A stretch of 23,883 bases of DNA from JACOND01 sp051011135. GTDB lineage: Bacteria > Bdellovibrionota > Bdellovibrionia > Bdellovibrionales > UBA1609. The translations under genes and the position numbers were made by a program. The notes under the pieces were generated by a model. The model was not told the origin of the DNA and searched no databases. It saw only the letters and a list, made by a program, of their open reading frames with translations. The DNA is taken from contig JBPCUO010000010.1 in assembly GCA_051011135.1 (NCBI GenBank), forward strand, positions 1 through 23,883, given 5' to 3'. Of this stretch, positions 1 to 6,678 are shown one piece after another (the stretch's first letter is position 1; every line of letters starts with the position of its first letter).

Positions 1-1
1 T

Positions 2-562
2 GGAAAAAACAGTTCTGGTAGTTTAAATATTAGTGGAATTCCTTTTTTAGGAGATATTGGCGCAAGTTTAAACATTGCTGAGGGAGGAGGTTATGCTAAA
101 GTTGTAAGTTCCCCAAAGGTCGTCACAATCAGTGGTAAAAAAGCCTCTATTACAAGAAATGCTCCGATATTAATTGCTAAGTCTGTAACAACAAGTCTTG
201 AGGGAAACACAACAGAGACTCGTGAAACACAAGATGTAAGAATTCAATTAGATGTCACGCCAACAGTGACTTCTCAAGGAAGTGTTTTTTTAGATGTCTC
301 TGTAGATCGAGAAGATGCAGGGGGACCTGATGGATCTTTTAAGATTGCAAGAACAGCAAAAACAGAAGTGTTAGTTCAAAACGGTCATACAATTGTGATT
401 GGTGGTATTTATGAAGAAGAACAAGTTAAAAATAGTGATGGAATTCCTTTTCTTAGAAAAGTTCCTTTCCTTAATCTTTTATTTAATCAGTTTCAAAAAA
501 CAAAATCTAAATCAGAACTGCTGGTATTTTTAACCCCTAAACTACTAGATATTAATGAATAA
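2..562 (+). CDS. Secretin (PilQ/GspD family), C-terminal part
   Basis: This is the 3' end of a gene cut by the window edge; about 186 residues are visible in frame from base 2. Secretins form the multimeric outer-membrane pore through which type IV pili or type II secretion substrates pass. The visible part is the conserved secretin core. It has a GASLNIAE stretch, then a VVSSPKVVT segment, GKKASITRNAP and a LDVTPTV strand. Next comes the hallmark AKTEVLVQNGHTIVIGGIY, then GIPFLRKVPFLNLLF, and finally ELLVFLTPKLL at the C terminus. A PilQ of a type IV pilus is the likeliest reading, because a prepilin gene lies elsewhere in the window, but the distinguishing N-terminal domains are outside. 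The stop overlaps the next gene by 8 nt, which suggests translational coupling. Confidence 0.93.
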   Translation, partial: GKNSSGSLNISGIPFLGDIGASLNIAEGGGYAKVVSSPKVVTISGKKASITRNAPILIAKSVTTSLEGNTTETRETQDVRIQLDVTPTVTSQGSVFLDVSVDREDAGGPDGSFKIARTAKTEVLVQNGHTIVIGGIYEEEQVKNSDGIPFLRKVPFLNLLFNQFQKTKSKSELLVFLTPKLLDINE

Positions 563-1553
563 ATTCCAGATTTTTTTATTATTGCTTTCCACCCCTTCTT
601 GCACTCTTCAGTTAGGTGGTCAGAGCACAAGTCTTCTGAGTTCTCGAGTTACAGTGATACCTGCTCCCTTTGGACGCGGCGATCAGGTTAGACCGAGCCA
701 ACCTATTATTTTCACCTCTAAAGGCTCTAAGATTTGCCGTCCTAGACCTTCAGATCCAGAAGAAATTATAAAAATGTTGGAACCACCACCTGGGAGCGAT
801 GATAATACCGCAGCATTAACCGAAGAAGCTTTTCCAAGAATTTTTGGTGTTACAAAAAAAGAACTCGAAAGTATTCGAGATTTAACAACCAGTGAAAATC
901 TATTAGAAAGATTACAACCTGTTCGAACCGATGTAGGTGGCGATGGCACAGGTTGGTTAAAACTGGGTTTATTTATTGTTAATGGAAATATAGGTTCGCA
1001 AGGAAGCTATACTTTAGTTGTTACGGATATTGTCTATTCAGCAACAGCGAGATATAGAAATCAGGTCTTCTCGCATACAGGCGATATTCAAGCTGGTTAC
1101 TGTGGTGAGACCGCAAGTAGATCTGCTCTTTCTGAAGGTTCTGAAACAGCTTCGATAGATATAGCAGTACCTTTTTTATACATGGTTCCTGCAGGAAAAA
1201 AAGTAGAATATAACTCTACAACAAATAATCCTTTTCATAATTTGACTCTTTATCTGGATGGGTTTCCTATTATAGATCGCACTAAAAAATTAGATCCTGC
1301 GCAGCAACGATTGTTGGATACTTATTCTTCATCAAATTCAGGATCAGATTCTAATTCAGGCTCTAGTTCAACAGCATCTACGCCATCATCTAATGAAGAT
1401 GATCTTTATAGACCAGGAGATCCTTTAATAGTGATACCAAAATATACAGTGTATTTAACTTTAAGAGGTCATTTTTTAACATCAGAAGGGCATACTATAG
1501 GAATCTTTACTAAAAGGGTTTCATTTTCAACTCAATCTGGTGCAGAACTTTAA
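555..1553 (+). CDS. Exported Ser-rich protein of unknown function, coupled to secretin
   Basis: I do not recognise this 332-residue protein. It starts inside the last codons of the secretin gene (8-nt overlap), with no clear Shine-Dalgarno site, so it is probably translated by coupling. A short hydrophobic N terminus (residues 4-12) runs into STPSC. This resembles a lipoprotein signal with Cys16, though the -3 to -1 residues are not canonical. Residues 30-55 are Pro-rich. A folded middle (about 90-245) has alternating hydrophobic strands and Cys183. Residues 258-280 are a Ser/Asn/Gly/Thr linker, and residues 285-330 form a beta-like tail. Being envelope-targeted and co-encoded with a secretin, it could be an accessory or pilotin-like partner; that is inference from position only. 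It converges on the cupin gene with a 4-nt overlap of the ends. Confidence 0.8.
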   Translation: MNKFQIFLLLLSTPSCTLQLGGQSTSLLSSRVTVIPAPFGRGDQVRPSQPIIFTSKGSKICRPRPSDPEEIIKMLEPPPGSDDNTAALTEEAFPRIFGVTKKELESIRDLTTSENLLERLQPVRTDVGGDGTGWLKLGLFIVNGNIGSQGSYTLVVTDIVYSATARYRNQVFSHTGDIQAGYCGETASRSALSEGSETASIDIAVPFLYMVPAGKKVEYNSTTNNPFHNLTLYLDGFPIIDRTKKLDPAQQRLLDTYSSSNSGSDSNSGSSSTASTPSSNEDDLYRPGDPLIVIPKYTVYLTLRGHFLTSEGHTIGIFTKRVSFSTQSGAEL

Positions 1554-1855
1554 TAAGCTTTATAAGCACAAATAGAAATACATTTGTTTGTTCCTTGAAC
1601 TTTTTTAGAATGTTTTGTGTTCGAAGGAATCACAATTTGATCACCTTGCCTGAGAAGTAATTTATTTCCACCGATATTATAAAGCAATTCTCCCTCAACA
1701 ATCATTCGGATTTCATCAAAGGGATGGCGATGATCGGGAATTTCTATTCCGGGGTCAAAATTTTCTTCAAAAAAATCCAGATGATCTTTTTCAAAAAGAA
1801 GTTGAATTTGTTTTTTATTAGGCGCTCTAGGAGCGAGCCATCTTCTTACAATCAT
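1550..1855 (-). CDS. Small single-domain cupin protein
   Basis: A 101-residue protein with one cupin beta-barrel. Motif 1 is seen as PDHRHPFDE, with His42, His44 and Glu48 as likely metal ligands, followed by Gly at 55. Motif 2 is seen as GDQIVIPSNTKHS, with His82 as the fourth ligand. Such small cupins bind a divalent metal and serve as dioxygenases, isomerases or sensors; the substrate cannot be told from the sequence. The N-terminal 30 residues are basic and then acidic, outside the barrel. The ATG has no good Shine-Dalgarno sequence; only AGG lies 3 nt upstream. A promoter-like -10 ends 6 nt before it, so the message may be leaderless. Its stop overlaps the end of the convergent gene on the other strand, so no terminator separates them. 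Confidence 0.8.
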   Translation of the reverse strand: MIVRRWLAPRAPNKKQIQLLFEKDHLDFFEENFDPGIEIPDHRHPFDEIRMIVEGELLYNIGGNKLLLRQGDQIVIPSNTKHSKKVQGTNKCISICAYKAY

Positions 1856-1861
1856 AGGCCT

Positions 1862-1890
1862 AGTATCATGGATATTCTTTGTAAAATCAA
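1862..1890 (-). promoter_or_regulatory. Candidate promoter of the cupin gene, placed for a leaderless mRNA
   Basis: On the minus strand, TTGATT (1885-1890) and GATACT (1862-1867) are separated by 17 nt, each matching 4 of 6 sigma-70 consensus bases. The -10 ends only 6 nt before the cupin ATG, so transcription would start at or within a base or two of the start codon. The region is AT-rich and such matches arise easily by chance. Confidence 0.35.
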
Positions 1891-1988
1891 GAGATCTTAA
1901 GAGTAAAAAAATCTCTAGATAATACCTATATTTAAAAAGTGTCTAAAAATGATACACGACCATCCTAAGAAAAACACAATATACTTAA

Positions 1989-2007
1989 GTCTTTTAGGTA
2001 AAAAGAC
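1989..2007. repeat. Perfect 7-bp dyad (stem-loop or operator) before the 2034 gene
   Basis: GTCTTTT (1989-1995) and AAAAGAC (2001-2007) are exact inverted copies separated by the 5 bases AGGTA. The dyad lies between a TATACT hexamer (1980-1985, possible -10) and the Shine-Dalgarno site of the next gene. It could be an operator at the transcription start or a small hairpin in the 5' leader. No T-run follows, so it is not an intrinsic terminator. Confidence 0.45.
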
Positions 2008-2033
2008 GAAGAATTACTTAGAGGAAATTTTTT

Positions 2034-2564
2034 ATGATAAAAAAAAGATATACTACTGATAAGTCAAAAATTAATGCTATAGAAAAATTCTTATCAAAAA
2101 AAAATCAGGTTTTAATTTTTATGAATTTAGAATCAGATAAGCTTATCATCACTCAAGATAATGATAAAAAAAGTATTTCTTTTTCTGTATCAGATATAGA
2201 AGAAGTTCTGGAAAGAAAAGATAATAATGAAGATCTTTTTTTACAACTTAATTTTAAAGTTGGAAAGAAAATGCTTTTAACAAAAGAGTTTGTAGGTTTT
2301 GCTCCCGCGATTTGCCATGGTTTAGATGAGGATAAATTACCAAAAGTAGTAACAACTTCTGATTTATTAAGCGTTATAGAAGCTATTGAGAGTTCTCTTT
2401 ATGGTAAAGAACCTTATGAAGAAAATCTTTCTGAAGTGAAACTTTTTTTTGAAGCCATTGCTTGTGGAGCAGAATCAGTAGGTTTTAATTTAACAGGTGA
2501 AAGACTTTGGGTTGAAAAATTAATTTCCAATTATCCTGTATTATCTAAAAAGCATGTTGTTTAA
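2034..2564 (+). CDS. Hypothetical protein, 176 residues
   Basis: I cannot assign a family. The protein is soluble, with no signal peptide or membrane segment. The N-terminal half (1-85) is Lys/Asp-rich with beta-like segments (NQVLIFMNLES, KLIITQDN, ISFSVSDIEEVL), which may be a small beta-barrel or PilZ-like fold; that is a guess from the pattern. The C-terminal half (about 88-176) holds a more conserved-looking FVGFAPA...LPKVVTTSDLLSVIEAIE block and then helices with two Cys residues. The ATG is supported by AGAGGA about 8 nt upstream. The gene stands alone between two minus-strand genes, and its 3' end overlaps the convergent neighbour by 4 nt. A 7-bp dyad lies in its upstream region, so it may be individually regulated. 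Confidence 0.75.
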   Translation: MIKKRYTTDKSKINAIEKFLSKKNQVLIFMNLESDKLIITQDNDKKSISFSVSDIEEVLERKDNNEDLFLQLNFKVGKKMLLTKEFVGFAPAICHGLDEDKLPKVVTTSDLLSVIEAIESSLYGKEPYEENLSEVKLFFEAIACGAESVGFNLTGERLWVEKLISNYPVLSKKHVV

Positions 2565-3040
2565 TCTTTAGAAGTTGGCTTTCTGTCAGAATCTATTTTA
2601 TCGTCATCTTTTGCGTCTTCATTTTGAATTAAAATCTCTTCTGGTCTTTTTGAAATTTTCAAATCAACATCACCAAAATTGATAGAATCTTTTTTTGATT
2701 CTTTTGTATCATCTGTATTTTCATTTGTAAGTTTTTTAGCAAGTTCTCTTTGAATATTACTTTTTTGTTTTTCTGAATCATTTAAGCTTTCTAAAAGAGA
2801 GGGAGGAGTATTTTCTAATACCAAGGGAGGAGTATCTTCTTCAGGCTTATCTTCGTTTTCCAAAGAAAATTCTTCCACTTCCATTTCATCTTCTTCTTTT
2901 TCCTGTTTTTCATCAGGAACTTCATGAAGAAGTTTTTTAAAGAAAGTTTTTGCTTTATAAGCTATTCCTTTAGGGGAAGATTTGGCGAAACTAAACCCTC
3001 CAGTAAAGATTAAAACGAGTAAAATAAGTATTTTAGGCAT
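2561..3040 (-). CDS. Small acidic exported protein of unknown function
   Basis: A 159-residue protein that I do not recognise. Residues 1-19 look like a Sec signal peptide (hydrophobic LILLVLIF, then GGFSFA before KSS), so it is probably periplasmic or membrane-tethered. The mature part is highly charged and low in complexity. A basic patch (about 20-40) is followed by Glu/Asp-rich runs (41-70), a short imperfect repeat TPPLVLEN/TPPSLLES, and a Lys/Asp-rich tail. It is probably disordered. It lies 70 nt downstream of smc on the same strand. It has no Shine-Dalgarno match; instead TACAAT lies 8 nt before the ATG within a small hairpin, so it may have its own promoter. Coding status is supported mainly by the signal peptide and the length of the open frame. 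Confidence 0.65.
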   Translation of the reverse strand: MPKILILLVLIFTGGFSFAKSSPKGIAYKAKTFFKKLLHEVPDEKQEKEEDEMEVEEFSLENEDKPEEDTPPLVLENTPPSLLESLNDSEKQKSNIQRELAKKLTNENTDDTKESKKDSINFGDVDLKISKRPEEILIQNEDAKDDDKIDSDRKPTSKD

Positions 3041-3044
3041 TTAA

Positions 3045-3063
3045 GGAAATTGTAAGCATTTCC
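3045..3063. repeat. 6-bp hairpin just upstream of a start codon
   Basis: GGAAAT and ATTTCC form a perfect 6-bp inverted repeat with a 7-nt loop. It ends 4 nt before the ATG of the acidic exported protein, in the space after smc. No T-run follows on either strand, so it is not a standard terminator. If read through from smc it would lie across the ribosome-binding region. Confidence 0.35.
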
Positions 3064-3077
3064 CCTAGCTTTATAAA
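3049..3077 (-). promoter_or_regulatory. Candidate promoter of the acidic exported protein
   Basis: On the minus strand, TTTATA (3072-3077, 4/6) and TACAAT (3049-3054, 5/6) are spaced by 17 nt. The -10 ends 8 nt before the ATG at 3040. No Shine-Dalgarno site is present, which fits a leaderless message. The -10 lies within a hairpin (3045-3063). Confidence 0.35.
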
Positions 3078-3110
3078 TAAAAAATCATAAAACAAGACTA
3101 AGTGATTGAA

Positions 3111-6100
3111 TTAATCTTGGATAATTTCCCCGTCTAAAAGGTCTTGTTTTGGTGTCATATCTACAGAAACAAGTTGTGAAACACCTGGTTGTTCCATGGT
3201 TACACCATAAAGTTTTTTACAGGCTTTCATTGTGTATTTATTATGAGTGATAGCAATAATTTGGCTTTTACGAGACATTTCCTTTAATACAGAAATCAGA
3301 CGAAAAATATTGGCATCATCTAAAGGAGAATCAATTTCATCGACAACACAAAATGGAGAAGGTTTCACCAGGAATAAAGAGTAAATTAAACAAATAGCAG
3401 TTAATGCTTTTTCTCCTTTAGAAAGCAAAGTTACACTTTGTGGTCGCTTTCCGGGAGGTCTAACAATAATATCTATACCGGGTTCTATAGTTTCAGGATC
3501 TTCTTTTAAAATTAAATGAGCTTCAGCATTATCGCCTTCAAAAATAATAGGAAAAACTTTAGAAAATCTTAAATTAATTTCTTCCAGCATATCTTTAAAT
3601 CGTTTTTCACAAACATGATCAATATGGATAATAACTTTATTAAGTTCTTTTTTAGAATTGATAAGATCGTCTTTTTGAAGATTTAAAAAGTTATGACTTT
3701 TTGAAAGTTCCTCATATTCTGTCAGAGCTAATAAATTGACCGATGGTATTTTTTGTAGTTTTTCTTGTAGATTTTCCAGATCCGATCTTAATTTATCCAA
3801 GGAAAGATTTTCGTATTGAGCGACAAAATGATATTCCTTGATATTAATTTGATGATTTTCATAAAGTTTTTCTTCTAGATTTTGTTTTTTAAGTTCTAAT
3901 TTTTCTTGTTCGGCTTCATAAGTTTTTTTATCAATAGCAACTTGAGTCAGTTGATTTTTAGTTTCATTAAGTTTTTCTGTACCATCAGTTTTTAAAACCT
4001 GATTTTTTTCTTGTGCTTTTTGGGAGGAGGATATACCGGCTTCAACTTGTGATTTTTCCTCTAAAAACAGTTCTAATTCTTTTCTGATTTCTTGAATTTG
4101 ATTCCTTTCCTCTTCTATAAATTTTAAAACTTCTTCATTGTTGGTATCTTTTTTCATTTTTTCTTGAGATTTTTCAATAAACTCGGACATCAAGTTGATT
4201 TCTTGTTCCAACCCAGATTGTTCTTTAGAATTTTGAAAGATTTTCATTTCTAATTCTGATTTTTTATTTTCTTCTTTTTTATAAAGATCTTCTGTGAGTT
4301 CCAGATTTTTTAAATCTACTTTTTGTTGTTCAATGATCCTGTTTATGCTTTGAGCTTCTTCTTCATGAGAGCTAAGATGGTGGATAATATCTTCTTTTTC
4401 ATTTTCAAAATTTTCCCAATATTTTTGAGAATTCGATTTAAGTTCTGTAAATCTTAATAAATCTTTTTTCAAAGATTCTAAATCTTTATTAAGGGAGATG
4501 AGATTTTCAGAATTGTTTTGTATTTTATTTTGATGAGTTTCTAAAGCGGATTCCATAGAGCTCAACTGTTCCTTAGTTTTTTCTAAATCTACTTTTTTAA
4601 ATTCTAAAACAGTTTTTTGAGAGTTTAATTGTTTTAAGTTTTTTTCAACCTGTTTATAAAGTTGAAATAAACTCGTATCTTTTTCTGAAGATCCTCCATG
4701 AACAATAGATTCTTTTGTGATTAAATCTCCTTCTTTTGTAACAATTTGAAGAGATGGAAATTTTTCTTTTAATTCCAAACCATCTTTTAAATTAGAAACA
4801 ACCGCTGTGCCTCTAATAACTTTTTTAAGAGGCTCTGTTTCTAAAGTGAAATAGATCTTCTCTTCTAAATAACAAATAAAAGTAGGGTATTTGTTTAAAA
4901 CTTCTGTAGAAATAAGAGGAGAGGTGTTGGTGGGTAAAGAGCTTATAAAACTGGCCTTTCCTTTTTTAGCGGCTTTAAGTTCTTTGATTCCTTCTTCAAT
5001 AGATGTTTTGTCTTTGGGAATGACGGCTTGAACATAAGAGCCTAAAACCACACTTAAAGATTTTTCAAAACCATCTTCAATTTTTAAATCTTTAAAGAAA
5101 GGATTAAATAATTCTGGTTTCCAAGAAAGAAGATACAAGCTTCCTTCTTTAAAGTTTTCAAATTGATGTATTAATTTATCAAGCTCTTCTATTTTATATT
5201 TTAAAAGAGAAGTTTCTTGTATTAATTCGCGAACTTCTTGATCTAATAGAGAGGTTTTCTTTTCGAGTTGAATTTTGTTTTGTTGAATAGTAGTTTTTTC
5301 CTTGTCAAAACTGAGTTTCATTTGTTGGTTTTTTTGTAAAAGAGCTGCTGTTGAGTTTTTACTTCTTATGCATTTTTGAATATCATCTTCTGTTTTATCT
5401 ATATCAACTTTGAGTTTGTCTTGTTCTTTACTTAAGACTTCAAGTTGTTTTTGCAAGCCTTGAATTTGTGAAGTTTTATCCAGATGATCTTTTGTTGTTT
5501 TTTGAAGAGCCAATTTTTTGAGGTTTTTTTGCTCCAATAAATAAGAAGAATCCTCTTTTTGAGATAAAAAATTTTCAATTTCTAGAAGTTGATTTTTTAA
5601 ATTCTCTTCTTCTTGAATCAAATCCGCTTTTTTTATTTTGATTTCTTTAACTTTAAGTTCTGAGTTTTCTATATCTTTTGAATAGGCTTGCTCTGAATTT
5701 TTTTGTCTTTCCAGTCTGGCTTGATGAAACTCTATAGCTTTTTCTAAAGATTCTATTTCTTTTTTTCTTTCTAAAATTTTGTAATTCAATTCTGTACAAT
5801 AGTTTTTATCTTTTTCTAAAGAAGTGTTTTGAGTTTGAATATCTTGTTCAATATTTTTTAGGAAATCTTGTTTTTCAATAATTGTTTTTTCTAATTGTTC
5901 TTTTCTTTCTTGTTGATTTAAAAAACTTTGGTGAAAGTCTTCTTGTTCTTTTTGTATCACCTTGTAGTATCGGTATAAGATTTCAATTTCTCTTGTTCTA
6001 ATATCTTTTTTAAGATTGCGATATTTTTCTGCTTGCTTAGCTTGAGAGCTTAAATGATTCAATTGTTTTTCTTGGGTTTTAAGAATGTCTTCTAGTCGTT

Positions 6101-6677
6101 TAAGGTTTTGATGGACCAGTTCTAATTTACGAGTGGATTCGCTTTTTCTGGATTTGAATTTTGTAATTCCCGCAACTTCTTCAATAATGAATCGTCTTTC
6201 TTGAGGTTTTGCTGTAATTAACTTCTCAACCGATTCTTGTTCTATAATGCTAAATCCTTTACAACCAGCTCCAGTGTCCATAAAAATTTCTTTGATGTCT
6301 CTCAAAAGACAAGCTTGTTGATTAATAAAGTAATCTGTTTTTCCATCTCGAAAAGATTTTCGAGTGATCATAAGTTCTGTAAAATGTTTGTATTTTTCAG
6401 GAAAGCCGTTAGTCCCTTGAGATAAAGTCAGAGAAACTTCAGCAATTCCACTGGGAGATTGTTTATTGGTTCCGCTAAAAATAACATCGGAAAGGGAGGT
6501 GCTTCTTAGATTTTTAGGAGAAGTTTCTCCCATAACCCATAAGAGAGCATCAACAATATTAGATTTTCCACATCCATTAGGGCCTACAACTCCTGTAATT
6601 CCATCGTTGTTAAACTCTAAAACAGTTCTATTTTTAAAAGATTTAAATCCAAAAATTTCCAGTCGTCTGATTTGCAT
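3111..6677 (-). CDS. smc: Chromosome segregation protein SMC
   Basis: SMC is the ATPase of the bacterial condensin that compacts and resolves replicated chromosomes, normally with ScpA and ScpB (not in this window). With the ATG at 6677 the protein has 1188 residues, typical of the family. Walker A GPNGCGKSN is at 32-40, and DTGAG...AKPQERR is near 145-180. Long Glu/Lys/Gln-rich coiled coils (about 170-500 and 660-1020) flank a hinge with the Gly-rich GDLITKESIVHGGSSEK. The C-terminal head has the ABC signature at 1085-1090, Walker B FCVVDEID (Asp1113, Glu1114), then AITHNK and LYGVTM. The signature reads LSKGEK rather than the usual LSGGEK. An in-frame start exists 20 codons upstream inside ppdK, but 6677 fits the family N terminus and has AAAGGA 8 nt upstream. 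The ATG follows the ppdK stop by 1 nt. Confidence 0.97.
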   Translation of the reverse strand: MQIRRLEIFGFKSFKNRTVLEFNNDGITGVVGPNGCGKSNIVDALLWVMGETSPKNLRSTSLSDVIFSGTNKQSPSGIAEVSLTLSQGTNGFPEKYKHFTELMITRKSFRDGKTDYFINQQACLLRDIKEIFMDTGAGCKGFSIIEQESVEKLITAKPQERRFIIEEVAGITKFKSRKSESTRKLELVHQNLKRLEDILKTQEKQLNHLSSQAKQAEKYRNLKKDIRTREIEILYRYYKVIQKEQEDFHQSFLNQQERKEQLEKTIIEKQDFLKNIEQDIQTQNTSLEKDKNYCTELNYKILERKKEIESLEKAIEFHQARLERQKNSEQAYSKDIENSELKVKEIKIKKADLIQEEENLKNQLLEIENFLSQKEDSSYLLEQKNLKKLALQKTTKDHLDKTSQIQGLQKQLEVLSKEQDKLKVDIDKTEDDIQKCIRSKNSTAALLQKNQQMKLSFDKEKTTIQQNKIQLEKKTSLLDQEVRELIQETSLLKYKIEELDKLIHQFENFKEGSLYLLSWKPELFNPFFKDLKIEDGFEKSLSVVLGSYVQAVIPKDKTSIEEGIKELKAAKKGKASFISSLPTNTSPLISTEVLNKYPTFICYLEEKIYFTLETEPLKKVIRGTAVVSNLKDGLELKEKFPSLQIVTKEGDLITKESIVHGGSSEKDTSLFQLYKQVEKNLKQLNSQKTVLEFKKVDLEKTKEQLSSMESALETHQNKIQNNSENLISLNKDLESLKKDLLRFTELKSNSQKYWENFENEKEDIIHHLSSHEEEAQSINRIIEQQKVDLKNLELTEDLYKKEENKKSELEMKIFQNSKEQSGLEQEINLMSEFIEKSQEKMKKDTNNEEVLKFIEEERNQIQEIRKELELFLEEKSQVEAGISSSQKAQEKNQVLKTDGTEKLNETKNQLTQVAIDKKTYEAEQEKLELKKQNLEEKLYENHQINIKEYHFVAQYENLSLDKLRSDLENLQEKLQKIPSVNLLALTEYEELSKSHNFLNLQKDDLINSKKELNKVIIHIDHVCEKRFKDMLEEINLRFSKVFPIIFEGDNAEAHLILKEDPETIEPGIDIIVRPPGKRPQSVTLLSKGEKALTAICLIYSLFLVKPSPFCVVDEIDSPLDDANIFRLISVLKEMSRKSQIIAITHNKYTMKACKKLYGVTMEQPGVSQLVSVDMTPKQDLLDGEIIQD

Positions 6678-6678
6678 T

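Noticed and set aside
683..949. Minus-strand open frame of 88 codons inside the secretin-linked gene
   Set aside because: It is fully contained in a longer frame with signal peptide and coupling to the secretin; nothing supports the antisense frame.
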